Shown here in pieces: positions 37,047 to 46,265 of a DNA stretch of 64,000 nucleotides (positions are counted from its first letter, which is position 1; every line of letters starts with the position of its first letter). The position numbers and the translations under genes were made by a program. Below the pieces are notes generated by a model. That model worked only from the letters and a program-made list of their open reading frames with translations. It was not told the origin of the DNA and searched no databases. The DNA comes from P52-10 sp041397365 (lineage in GTDB: Bacteria; Pseudomonadota; Alphaproteobacteria; Rhizobiales; Xanthobacteraceae): positions 186,001 to 250,000 of the forward strand of contig JAWKWT010000003.1 of the NCBI GenBank assembly GCA_041397365.1, written 5' to 3'.

Positions 37047-38012
37047 ATGGCCCAGCCCATCCATCGCAAGCTCGTCATCATCGGGTCGGGGCCGGCGGGC
37101 TACACGGCGGCGATCTATGCGGCGCGCGCCATGCTGGAGCCGGTGCTGATCCAGGGCATGCAGGCGGGCGGACAGCTGACCATCACTACCGACGTCGAGA
37201 ACTATCCGGGCTTTGCCGATGTCATCCAAGGCCCGTGGCTGATGGAGCAGATGGAGAAGCAGGCCGCCCATGTCGGGACGAACATCGTCACCGACCTGGT
37301 GACGAAGCTCGAACTCGGCAGCCGGCCCTTCCGCATCACCTGCGATTCCGGCGATGTCTATCTCGCCGACACCGTCATTCTCGCCACCGGCGCGCAGGCA
37401 CGCTGGCTCGGCATTCCGTCCGAGGAGGCCTTCAAGGGGTTCGGTGTCTCGGCCTGCGCGACCTGCGACGGGTTTTTCTATCGCGGCAAGGAGGTCGTCG
37501 TGGTCGGCGGCGGCAACGCCGCGGTCGAGGAGGCGCTGTTCCTCACCAATTTCGCCACCAAGGTGACAGTGGTCCACCGCCGCAACAGTTTTCGCGCCGA
37601 ACGCATCCTCCAAGACCGGCTGTTCAAGAATCCCAAGGTGAACGTCGTCTGGGACAGCGCGATCGAGGAAATCGTCGGCGGCGAGAACCCGCGCAAAGTC
37701 ACCGGCGTCCGCCTCAAGAACGTGAAAACCGGCGTTGTCAGCAGCGTTCCCACCGACGGCGTGTTCATCGCCATCGGTCACGCGCCGTCGACCGAACTGG
37801 TCGCGGGCCAGATCAGGATGACACCGTCCGGTTATGTCGAGATCGCGCCGCACTCGACCGCGACCTCGGTGCCGGGCCTGTTCGCCGCGGGCGACGTGGC
37901 CGACGAAACCTACCGCCAGGCGGTGACGGCAGCCGGCCTCGGCTGCATGGCCGCGCTGGAAGCGGAACGATTTCTCGCAACTCACGCCAACGATCGTGCG
38001 GCCGCGGAGTAA
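37047..38012 (+). CDS. trxB: thioredoxin-disulfide reductase
   Basis: 321 residues. The FAD motif is IIGSGPAGYTAAIYAARA at residues 11-28, the redox pair is CATC at 137-140, and the NADPH motif GGGNAAVEEALFL follows. The C-terminal FAD segment is PGLFAAGDVADETYRQ. It passes electrons from NADPH to thioredoxin in the cytosol. The ATG at 37047 is the family start. It ends two bases before the LysR-type gene, so they are probably co-transcribed. Confidence 0.96.
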   Translation: MAQPIHRKLVIIGSGPAGYTAAIYAARAMLEPVLIQGMQAGGQLTITTDVENYPGFADVIQGPWLMEQMEKQAAHVGTNIVTDLVTKLELGSRPFRITCDSGDVYLADTVILATGAQARWLGIPSEEAFKGFGVSACATCDGFFYRGKEVVVVGGGNAAVEEALFLTNFATKVTVVHRRNSFRAERILQDRLFKNPKVNVVWDSAIEEIVGGENPRKVTGVRLKNVKTGVVSSVPTDGVFIAIGHAPSTELVAGQIRMTPSGYVEIAPHSTATSVPGLFAAGDVADETYRQAVTAAGLGCMAALEAERFLATHANDRAAAE

Positions 38013-38014
38013 CC

Positions 38015-38945
38015 ATGGTCAGACCACGCAACGGGTTTTCGGATATGGACTGGGACAAGCTCAAGGTATTTCACGCAGCCGCCGAAGCCGGGAGCTTCAC
38101 GCATGCCGGCGAACAGCTCGGCCTGTCGCAATCCGCCGTCTCGCGTCAGGTCAGCGCGCTGGAGCAGGAGCTGGCTGTGTCGCTGTTTCACCGCCATGCG
38201 CGCGGACTAATCCTGACAGAACAGGGCGACCTCCTGTTTCGCACCGCCCATGACGTATTCATGCAGCTCCAGGCCGCGCGCGCGAAACTGACCGACAGCC
38301 GCGAGCGGCCGAGCGGCGAACTGAAAGTGACGACGACGCCGGGCGTCGGCATCCACTGGCTGATCCCGCGCCTAGGCGGGAATTTACCCAGCTCTATCGG
38401 ACATCCGCATCCAGCTCATGGTGACGGACGAGGAGCTGGATCTGTCGATGCGCGAGGCCGACGTCGCGATCCGTGTGCGCAAACCGACGCAGCCGGATTT
38501 GATCCAGCGCAAACTCTTCTCCATCGGCTATCATGCATACTGTTCCCCGGAATACATCAAGCGCATGGGGACGCCGCGCACGCTGGAAGATCTCGATCAG
38601 CATCGCCTGATCGTGCCCAACGATCTGCACGCGCCGGCGCACCTCCAGAACCGCTATTGGCTGATCGAAGCCGGGCGCAACGGCAAGGGGCCGCGCGAGG
38701 CCTACTTCAAGGTCAACCATGTGCTTGGCCTGGCCCGTGCATGTCAGCAGGGCCTCGGCGTCGCCGCTTTGCCCGACTACCTTGTCGAGGAACGTCACGG
38801 ACTCGTGCAACTGTTCGAGGAAAAAGACTCGATCCAGATTGATACGTATTTTGTCTATCCGGAAGAGCTGAAGTCAGTGGCGCGCGTGCAGGTCTTTCGC
38901 GACTTCATCGTGAGCAAAGCGCAACGCTGGTCCCCCAAAGAGTAA
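38015..38945 (+). pseudogene. LysR family transcriptional regulator, one disrupted patch
   Basis: About 300 residues. The N-terminal helix-turn-helix is MDWDKLKVFHAAAEAGSF then GLSQSAVSRQVSALEQEL. The effector domain continues as SMREADVAIRVRKP and CQQGLGVAALPDYLVEE. The frame is broken between about 38377 and 38400, where LIPRLREFTQLYPDIRI can be restored by removing two bases and adding one. It sits beside trxB, where rhizobia often have a LysR gene. An alternative ATG at 38045 gives MDWDKL. Its target is unknown. Confidence 0.88.
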
Positions 38946-39021
38946 TAACTGCGTTTTAGCAACGTCTGACATGCGGCGCCCCCGCTTGCTGCGCATGTCG
39001 AGTCTTGTCCATAATGTATCC

Positions 39022-39159
39022 ACGCTGAGCGGTTGGCGCTGCGCATTGTCCCCCTCCTCCTGCAGCTTCGATTGTTCAACGTCCCTCTTGGAAGGTGATT
39101 GTGTCGGCCTCTCGTAGGCCAGCGACTTCAAAAGCCGGGCTCAGTCCCGGCTTTTTTTT
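39022..39159 (+). ncRNA. candidate small RNA with terminator and pyrimidine-rich motifs
   Basis: A promoter-like TTGCTG (38986) and CATAAT (39010), 18 bases apart, precede about 140 bases without a convincing reading frame, ending in a strong terminator. The segment carries CCCCCTCCTCCTG (39050-39062) and GTCCCTCTTGGAAGG (39081-39095). The first is complementary to ribosome-binding sites, a feature of several alphaproteobacterial trans-acting sRNAs. I do not recognise the family; this is a prediction. Confidence 0.45.
39130..39159 (+). terminator. intrinsic terminator
   Basis: AAAGCCGGG and CCCGGCTTT pair around a short loop, and eight T follow. It ends the candidate small RNA, or read-through from the LysR gene. 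Confidence 0.85.
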
Positions 39160-39267
39160 GTGCCCGCATTGTCGATGTTCGCGTTGATGTTCGCCTGGAC
39201 GTTGCTCGCCAATGTCCTGCTGCGACAGGGGATGGTCACCGGCCGCAATCGAGCGGACAGACTTCAA

Positions 39268-41853
39268 CTAAAGTCGCATCCGCGAGAGCCGCAACGCATT
39301 GGCGATGACACTCACCGACGACAGCGCCATCGCCGCCGCGCCGACGATCGGCGACAAAACGATGCCGAACACCGGATAGAGGATGCCGGCCGCGACCGGA
39401 ATGCCGGCGGCGTTGTAGGCGAAGGCGAAGCCAAGGTTCTGGCGGATGTTGCGCATCGTCGCCGCCGACAGATGGCGCGCCGTGACGATGCCGTTGAGAT
39501 CGCCGTGCAGCAACGTGATCGCCGCGCTTTCGATCGCAGCATCCGTGCCGCCGCCCATGGCGATGCCGACATCAGCCGCCGCCAGCGCCGGCGCGTCGTT
39601 GACGCCGTCGCCCGCCATCGCGACCTTCCGTCCCTCCGCGCGCAGCCTCGCGACGACATCGCTCTTGTGCTCGGGCAACGCCTCCGCCTGCACCTCGTCG
39701 ATACCGAGCTGCCGCGCCACCGCCTGCGCCGTCGTCGCGTTGTCGCCGGTCAGCATGACGATGCGCAGCCCCGCCGCCTTCAACTGGTCGAGGGCCGCAC
39801 GCGCCATCGGCTTGACCGGATCGGCGACCGCGACCAACCCAGCGGCGCGGCGTCGATCGCGACATGGACGACGGTTTCGCCATTCGCCCGGCGCGTCGCC
39901 GCGCGCTGTTCGAGATCGCCGAGCGCCACGCCTTCCAACGCAGGAAGGCGGCATTGCCGATCATCACCTGATGCTGCTCCACCGTGCCGCGCGCACCCTT
40001 GCCGAGCAGGCGGGGTCAGATCCCGTCTGGCTGAGCGCGACGCCCTTGTCCTTCGCGGCGGCGACCATCGCATGCGCGAGCGGATGCTCCGCTGCCGCGC
40101 TCGACGCTGGCGGCCAGCCACCTGGCACGTCGGCCTCGACAAAATCCGGCGCGGCTTCGATGGCGACCACTTTCTTGCGCTTCCGTCCAGCGTGCCGGTC
40201 TTGTCGATCACCAGTGTCGACCGTCTCCAGCCGTTGCAGCGCCTCGGCGTCACGGACGAGGATTCCGAGCCGCGCGCGCCGCGACCGACGCCGACCATGA
40301 TCGACATCGGCGTAGGCCCGAGCGCACGGACACGCGATAATGAGCACCGTCACCGCCTTGCCGCAGCCAGCCAGGTCAGACGCGGTTCCGGGCCGAACAT
40401 CGACCACGCGGCGAAGGCGAGCACGGCGACCACCGCGATCTGCCGGCACAAACCAGCCGGCGACCTGATCAACGAGCCGCTGGATAAGCGCCCGCGCGGT
40501 GGCCGCGCTGGGCGCGGGCGACCATATCGACGATCCCGCGCCAGCAGCGTGTCGCCGACTTCTCCGCCCGCATCACGAAGCCGCCGCTGAGGTTCAGCGT
40601 ACCGGCGATCACCGCAGCGCCCTCGCTTCGACAGCGGCATCGGTGCCGGTGACCAGCGACTCGTCCAGCGACGAACGTCCTCGACGATCACGCCATCGAC
40701 CACCCACCTTCTCGCAGGCGCACGCGCAGGCGGTCGCCGACGCCCGGACCTGATCCAGTTCGACGTCTTCGTCGCCGGTCTCCGTCACCCGCCGCGCCGG
40801 CCGGCGCAAAAGCCGCAGCAGCCTTGATCGCGCCGGAGGTTTTGCGGAGGAACGCGCGCGCAGCTCCAGCACCTGCCCGAGCAGCACCAGCGTCACGATC
40901 ACGGCGGCGCTTCGAAATAGACCGCGACGACCCCGTGCGCGTCACGGAACGCCGGCGGAAACTGCGGCGCGACGATCGCCACCAGGCTGTAGATCGAGGC
41001 GACGCCACGGTGCCGAGCGCGATGATGGCATGAACATGTTCAGGTTGCGTGACCAGCGATTGCCCGGCGCGCAAGCTGGCCAGCCGGCCCACAGCACGAC
41101 CGGCGTCGCCAGCGCGAGCTGGATGAGATGCGACGGCGCCGGATCCGACAATGCGTGCCGGTGATGTGCTGGCCCTTCTCGAGCACGACGATCGGCAGCG
41201 TCAGCGCGAGCGCGATCAGAACCGGCGCTTCATACTGACTGAGTTCGGGATCAGACCCTGTCGTCGGCGTCACCGTTTCCGGCTTTCGAGCGCCATGCCG
41301 CAGATCGGGCAACTGCCGGGACCCTTCTGGCGCACCTCCGGATGCTCGGACAGGTGTAGATCGCGTCCGGCAGGGAGGCGTCCTTCGGCAGCGCGACCTC
41401 GCCCGGTTTTCGCCGAGATAGTGCTCGAAGTCGGCCTCGAATTTGGTGCAGCAACCGGCCGACGGAACAGAAACTCCTGCGATAGGCGAAGCGATGCTTC
41501 GCGGTGGCCGGATCGACCGTCATGCCGCAGACGGATCGATCGCGCGCCGCCGTGGTTTTCGTCCGACGCGCCGTGATTGCAGCCGCAACCTGCGTGCGAC
41601 GCATGCGCGGCCTCGTCCCTGAACGGAGCCGCCTTGGCCGGCTTCAGCGCAGACAATGTTCGGGATCGGCCTCGAATTTGGCCCGGCAACCGGCAGAGCA
41701 GAACACAGAACGTTGCCGCGATAGCTGAAGCGATGCTTGGCGGTGGCCGGATCGACCACCATGCCGCACACCGGATCGACCGCGCGCGGGCCCGGCGGCG
41801 TGATCGTGCTGGCAATGCGCATGTGGATCGTGCGGGGCGGATGCCTTCTTCAT
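39268..41853 (-). pseudogene. copA: copper-transporting P1B-type ATPase with YHS and heavy-metal domains, many frameshifts
   Basis: Reading across frames from MKKASAPHDPHAHCQHDHA, there are two YHS domains (DPVCGMVVDPATAKHRF; VCGMTVDPATAKHRF), then a heavy-metal-binding domain (YTCPEHPEV then GPGSCPICGMAL). The P-type ATPase core has DKTGT, then MLTGDNATTAQAVA and MAGDGVNDAPALAAAD. The C-terminal third (39268 to about 39840) is clean; the rest carries dense small indels. It would pump Cu(I) out of the cytosol. Divergent from csoR with a shared operator. The indels resemble those in carB. Confidence 0.87.
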
Positions 41854-41870
41854 CGGTCAAACCTTGCAAC

Positions 41871-41891
41871 GTATACCCTATGGGGGTATAC
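41871..41891. promoter_or_regulatory. CsoR-type operator
   Basis: GTATACCC-N5-GGGTATAC, a perfect 8+8 inverted repeat with a G-rich centre, is typical of copper-responsive CsoR sites. It lies between the divergent copA and csoR starts, 10 bases before the csoR ATG and 18 before the copA ATG, so repressor binding would block both. Confidence 0.8.
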
Positions 41892-41901
41892 TTTCTCCGG
41901 G

Positions 41902-42174
41902 ATGCGCAAAGACATCAAGGCATCGTGTCAAAAACAGCTGAAGCGGATCGAGGGACAGGTTCGCGGCCTTACCCGGATGGTCGATGAGGATCGCTACTGC
42001 ATCGACATCATCACGCAATTTCCGCCGCGCGCTGGCGTTGCGGCGCGTCGAGGAGGAGGTCCTGCGCGACCACATCGCGCATTGCGTCGATCACGCGATC
42101 GCCTCCGGCGACCGGGAGGATCAGCGCAAAAGATTGCGGAGTTGATGGAGGTGGTCAGTCGCAGCGACCGCTGA
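41902..42174 (+). pseudogene. csoR: metal-sensing repressor of the CsoR/RcnR family, frameshifted
   Basis: About 90 residues. The start MRKDIKASCQKQLKRIEGQVRGL and DEDRYCIDIITQ carry the family's conserved Cys pair. The frame then shifts near 42020 and returns near 42125 as QKIAELMEVVS. In the shifted frame, RRVEEEVLRDHIAHCVDHA can be read, giving the His-x-x-x-Cys metal ligands. It is an all-helical copper-responsive DNA-binding protein. The operator just upstream and the divergent copA support a copper role over nickel. Confidence 0.85.
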
Positions 42175-42198
42175 CGGCGGCCGCTTTCGGCGGCTGCG

Positions 42199-42516
42199 TC
42201 AGTGGCGATGCGGCCGGCGCGCCTTCTTGCGCTTCAGCTTGCGGGGCTGGTCGACGCGCTGCCCCTGTTCGGAGGCGAACGGGTTCAGCACGCACTCGAC
42301 CGGCCGGGTCGAGGCCGACGCCTGACACTGCGCCCACGTAAAATAGCTGCAATCGAAAATCTCAAGGCCCTGCTTCAGGCAGAAGGCGAAGCCGCGATCG
42401 CCGCCTCGGCTGTCGTAATAGCGTGTCGGTCCACGCTGCGCGTCGGCGGCCGTGACGAACGGTCCCAAAAACAGGCCTGCAGCCGTAGCGGCACTGCAGG
42501 CGATCATCGACGCCAT
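42199..42516 (-). CDS. DUF3551-like small secreted protein
   Basis: 105 residues with a signal peptide (MASMIACSAATAAGLFLGPFVTAADA). The mature part has FCLKQGLEIFDCSYFTWAQCQASAS and ECVLNPF, the Cys pattern of DUF3551 proteins, which are abundant in Bradyrhizobium and relatives. The tail is very basic (RKLKRKKARRPHRH). The function is unknown. A longer frame upstream exists but the signal peptide argues for the ATG at 42514-42516. Confidence 0.7.
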   Translation of the reverse strand: MASMIACSAATAAGLFLGPFVTAADAQRGPTRYYDSRGGDRGFAFCLKQGLEIFDCSYFTWAQCQASASTRPVECVLNPFASEQGQRVDQPRKLKRKKARRPHRH

Positions 42517-42967
42517 CGTCAGGTTTCTAAAATCCGGGCCGTTCAGGCTTCGCCGGAGAGTAACCCGGCGCACTTCCACTGGTTGCCTGAAGCGATCGGC
42601 CGACTTCAACCATCGACCATCACGATGGCGTCCAATCACGCGCGGATATTCGTAAAGAAGGGGAATGTCGGGGAGGCGGGGCGCCGGCGCAATTTCGGGG
42701 TGGTACGTTGGGTGGGACATCGCTATGTTATATCTATCTGTTTTTGATAGATAATTTTTTGAGCGATTTTGATCTATGTAACCGGAATGCCAACAAATTC
42801 TTCCGCTGGAAGATCGCCCCGACCACCGGCCAACGCGGAGATGGCTGGCCTGCGCAATAACATGGCGCTGGGCCTGCCCGCACCGCAAAGCAAACATGTC
42901 ATCAAGCCTCTGCAAGAGTTGACGACGACGCATAGCTCGCTTCGACGGCTAAAGGACATTCTCGACG

Positions 42968-43053
42968 ACATTCGTCGGCTAGGAGTTTTCAAGAAACCCG
43001 CATGGCTATTGAATTCTCGTCGGCCTCGTCGGCCTCGTCGGCTTCGTCGGCTT
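42968..43053 (+). repeat. left arm of inverted repeat with 9-base tandem units
   Basis: The arm starts CATTCGTCGGCTAGG, continues through AAACCCGCATGGCTATTGAA, and ends in four tandem units of CTCGTCGGC or TTCGTCGGC. About 58 bases match the right arm with a single mismatch. Confidence 0.85.
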
Positions 43054-43274
43054 TTCACCCCTACATAGCACCTCTTACTGTCCTACCGCGCAGAACTGCG
43101 TAAGGAACAGTTATAAGCGTTCGCCTTCATTCACCATCACGAATTGCGCCCCTTACCTTCCATATTCAGCACGACTGCCATTGGGCTGACTGTTGCCGCG
43201 CGTCATGCAATTGGCGCATGGAATGGCCCGCCCCGTCGTTCTGCTCTGTGTGCTTTTCTCCTAAAATAGAAAAG

Positions 43275-43350
43275 AGCCGACGAAGCCGACGAAGCCGACG
43301 AGAATTCAATAGCCATGCGGGTTTCTTGAAAACCCCTAGCCGACGAATGT
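43275..43350 (-). repeat. right arm of inverted repeat with 9-base tandem units
   Basis: Reverse complement of the left arm, with three tandem GCCGACGAA units at its start. The arms are separated by about 220 bases without a convincing gene. Confidence 0.85.
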
Positions 43351-43984
43351 CATTCTGTCGAAGCCGACGAACTCAAAACGCCTGTGTTCGGCGTCTTGGG
43401 GCCAATTCGGCGCTATATGGCCCCCGAACGCGAAACGTGTTCGGTGTGTTCGGTCAGTTTTGGGAGTTGGCCAAACTGGAAGATTTGCAGGCTGCTGGCA
43501 CCCCGCAGAAGGGAGCTGCTGGAAGGACCCGTGCTGAAAGCGGCGATCTTGGGGGCCATCGCGATCCATAGACATCGACGCTATCGGACATTCCGCCGCG
43601 TCGGCTGTGATCGTCGACGAGCATGCCAACCAATCGGCACAGACACACCACGGCGACGTGGCGCATTGAAAAAGAAAGGGGCGCGGGGTAGTGGCCCCAA
43701 CCATGAAGACGGACCCCAGCGATAACACTTAATCCATGCGCAACTGCTAGTTCAAATTGTCCTTGCCCGCTATCGGCATCCGAATGAAGATCGCGTCCAT
43801 CCTGCTCGACCGTAAGGCGACGCGTTAGCGGCCGCGCCAAAGGCGGTGCGAACCCCGCTCGTGACAGGCAAAATCAATCGACAAGCTGACGTTGGTTCTG
43901 ACCCACTCATTATGAAGAGAGAATGGCTTACCAAACGCTGCCGGGTTCCAGCATGTTCATTGTACGTTCTAAGGAGTTCCAACG

Positions 43985-44480
43985 ATGGCAAGGAAGTGCT
44001 TTTTAGTTTCCACTACAAGCCGGACAACGCCGCGCCAGCCAGAGTCGAAGCATCGGCGTCATCGAGGGCAACCAGGGCAGCTTCCGACAACGATTGGAAT
44101 CGGTGACAAAGGTGGCGATGACGCGATCAAAAATGGATCGCGGCCCAGATGTCAGGCCGGACCTGCACCATCAGTCCTCGTCGGCACGGAAACGGCCAAT
44201 CGAAAATGGATCAATCATGAGATCATTAAATCCTGGGACAACGGTTTGGGCGTAGTTGGGATTAGGGTTCACGGCCTTAGATCTACAAGGACTGACATCG
44301 ACGATGGTCGGCGCAGATCCGTTTGACTTCATTGGTCTTGGAAATACGGGCAAAAAGCTCTCCTCCATCGTGAAGTGTTATGATCCTGGCGGCAGCACGA
44401 GCAAAGATCGCTACGACTGGATATCGACGCATCTCTCCAATGCGATTGAAGAGGCCGTAAAGATCAGAAACGCTAACTAG
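43985..44480 (+). pseudogene. thsB: Thoeris TIR-like protein ThsB, frameshifted
   Basis: About 165 residues once frames are joined. FSFHYKPDN at the start, SDNDW, GGDDAIK, VLVGTETANRKWINHEIIKS and DNGLGVVGIRVHGL match the DUF1863/MTH538 TIR-like fold of ThsB, with the Glu of HEII in the catalytic position. DPFDFIGLG and DRYDWISTHLSNAIEEAV follow. Several small indels interrupt it. TAAGGAG lies upstream of the ATG. ThsB senses phage and makes a cyclic ADP-ribose signal that activates ThsA, whose intact gene follows 55 bases later. The damage may be sequence error or real loss. Confidence 0.82.
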
Positions 44481-44535
44481 GCGCGCTCCGACAGCCAGCA
44501 CCGGCACAGATCGGGACGGAGGGATTCGCCAGAAT

Positions 44536-45987
44536 ATGAAGGCCGAAGCGTTCATCGAACAGTGGGCCAAGAGCCTTGAGCTTGGGTCCGCCGGCGTCTT
44601 CATCGGGGCCGGTCTTTCGGTGCGGGCCGGCTATCCGACCTGGCGGTCGCTGCTGGCTGACATTGCCACCGAACTCGGCCTGGACATCGAATCCGAACAT
44701 GATCTGGCGGCAGTGGCGCAATATGCCCTGAACAAGGCAACCGGCAAACGCCACGCTCTCACAAAACTGATCGTCGATCACTTTCCTCCGAAGGCGGACC
44801 CTCCCGAGCCCTTCCGCATCCTTGCTCGCCTGCCGCTCCGACACGTCTGGACGACAAACTACGACAATCTGGCAGAAGCAGCGTGGGAGCAGGAAGGGAA
44901 GCGCCTGGATGTGAAATCACGAAATGACGACCTCGGCATCGACAAGCCGTGGGCGCATGCGGTCCTCTACAAGATGCACGGTTCGGTCGATCATGCGGCC
45001 GAAGTCGTGATTGCGAAGGACGACTACGAACTCTATCGCCGCGAGCGTCCCGGCTTCCTTCAGGTTCTGACTGGCCAGCTTGTCACGAAACAAATCCTAT
45101 TCCTGGGCTTCAGCTTTACCGATCCGAACATCGCCCACCTGTTCGCCAGCATCCGCGAAGCCTTCAAAGACAATGGGCCGGAAGACTACGCCATCGTGCG
45201 GCGGCCGAAGAAGGGTGCGGGAGCCGGCGCGAAGAAGCGGTTCGAGACCGAAAAGATTCGGCATGCGTTGTGGGTCCAGGATTTGAGGCGATATGGCATC
45301 GCATGCGTCGAGGTCGATGAATACGAAGAGATTGATGAAATCCTCCGCGCGGTCGAACTCCGCCTCGCCAGCCGGAGTGTCTTCGTGTCCGGCAGCCTTC
45401 CAGAGGATGCGCCCGACAGCCAGCGCCGCCAGATCGAAGATGTTGCCCGTCACGTGGGGCGGGTGATCGCCGAACGGCAGAAGCGTCTGATTTCCGGCTA
45501 TGGGCTGACAGTCGGCAGCGCCGCCATCGCCGGAGCGCTCGATGTGATTTTGAAGGAATCGGCCACTAATCTTGAAAAGAGTCTCCTTCTCCGGCCGTTT
45601 CCGCAGGCGGCTCCCGCCGGTCTCGACATGGCGACATTCCGGACGCGCTACCGCGAGGGCATGATCCAGCATGCGGGAGTTGCCGTCTTTATCGGAGGAC
45701 TCAAGGTAAACGCCGGCAACAGCGCACCGGTGGCCGCAGATGGCGTCATCGAGGAATTTGAGATGGCTCAGCGCCTCGGGCGCGTGGTTGTTCCTCTGGG
45801 CGCGACCGGCGGGGCGGCTGCCGCGATTTGGAAGCGGATGAACAAGGCGGGCGTGCTTCCGCGCGGGCTCAAGCGAGCCGACTTTGACGGACTGAACAAC
45901 GCAGCCACAAGCGCGCAGGATATCGCGAAGATCGTCCAGAAAGTCATCGACGCCACCGACAAGACAAAGTTTCGTCGGACGACTTGA
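44536..45987 (+). CDS. thsA: Thoeris effector ThsA (SIR2 NADase with SLOG sensor)
   Basis: 483 residues, intact. The N-terminal SIR2-like domain has GAGLSVRAGYPTW (residues 24-36), TTNYDN with N108, and MHGS with H148; the spacing matches the catalytic Asn and His of known ThsA. From residue 281 the SLOG domain begins (VFVSGSLPE, LISGYGLTVGSAAIAGAL), then FRTRYREGMIQHAGVAVFIGG and EEFEMAQRLGRVVVPLGATG, which should bind the cyclic ADP-ribose signal. Activation destroys NAD+ and halts phage growth by abortive infection. The only recognised neighbour in the system is thsB. Confidence 0.92.
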   Translation: MKAEAFIEQWAKSLELGSAGVFIGAGLSVRAGYPTWRSLLADIATELGLDIESEHDLAAVAQYALNKATGKRHALTKLIVDHFPPKADPPEPFRILARLPLRHVWTTNYDNLAEAAWEQEGKRLDVKSRNDDLGIDKPWAHAVLYKMHGSVDHAAEVVIAKDDYELYRRERPGFLQVLTGQLVTKQILFLGFSFTDPNIAHLFASIREAFKDNGPEDYAIVRRPKKGAGAGAKKRFETEKIRHALWVQDLRRYGIACVEVDEYEEIDEILRAVELRLASRSVFVSGSLPEDAPDSQRRQIEDVARHVGRVIAERQKRLISGYGLTVGSAAIAGALDVILKESATNLEKSLLLRPFPQAAPAGLDMATFRTRYREGMIQHAGVAVFIGGLKVNAGNSAPVAADGVIEEFEMAQRLGRVVVPLGATGGAAAAIWKRMNKAGVLPRGLKRADFDGLNNAATSAQDIAKIVQKVIDATDKTKFRRTT

Positions 45988-46265
45988 TTCATTGCAAGCT
46001 AGGCCCCGAACCCAACCTTCACTGCGTCATAAGGCGCGCCAGTCGACCACAGCAAAATATGAGACGGAAGCGAGCAGGCCCCAAGCATAAGGCGTGCTGA
46101 TGAGAGTATGTCATCTCTAACGGATTTTCTTCGCGTTCCCATACCCTTAAGGAATCGCTCGAACCGGGAAAAATACCGATCTTTAGATTGCTTTTGCGAA
46201 GTATAGACGAAGCATCTGCGGTGCTGCAGCCTAACGCTGATCATGCAGAAAGACCGAGACTGTTT

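Larger units (their letters stand above)
42517..43984. other. gene-poor left edge of the accessory region
   Basis: Composition changes at about 42720, where an AT-rich stretch begins, so the left border of the inserted DNA probably lies there. The segment holds a long inverted repeat (42968-43053 and 43275-43350). A minus-strand open frame, 43336-43728, has a tail reading KTDRTHRTRFAFGGHIAPN and FEFVGFDRMTFVG, which resembles low-complexity tails of island proteins; I would not rely on it. No clear gene or attachment-site duplicate was found here. Confidence 0.5.

Noticed and set aside
37010..38842. Plus-strand open frame of 610 codons overlapping trxB and the LysR gene
   Set aside because: It is out of frame with trxB; it only joins LysR's frame after the stop of trxB, giving a false fusion.
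43020..43300. Period-9 CGTCGGC repeats as a CRISPR array
   Set aside because: The units are 9 bases with no unique spacers and no cas genes are nearby; they are the ends of an inverted repeat.
43218..43571. Plus-strand hypothetical protein of 117 residues
   Set aside because: It reads through the inverted repeat and tandem units; the Arg/Ser-rich sequence is a by-product of the repeats.
42700..43984. Left attachment site (copy of the tRNA-His 3' end)
   Set aside because: I looked for the T-arm and acceptor sequence near the composition change and saw no match, so no att site is annotated.
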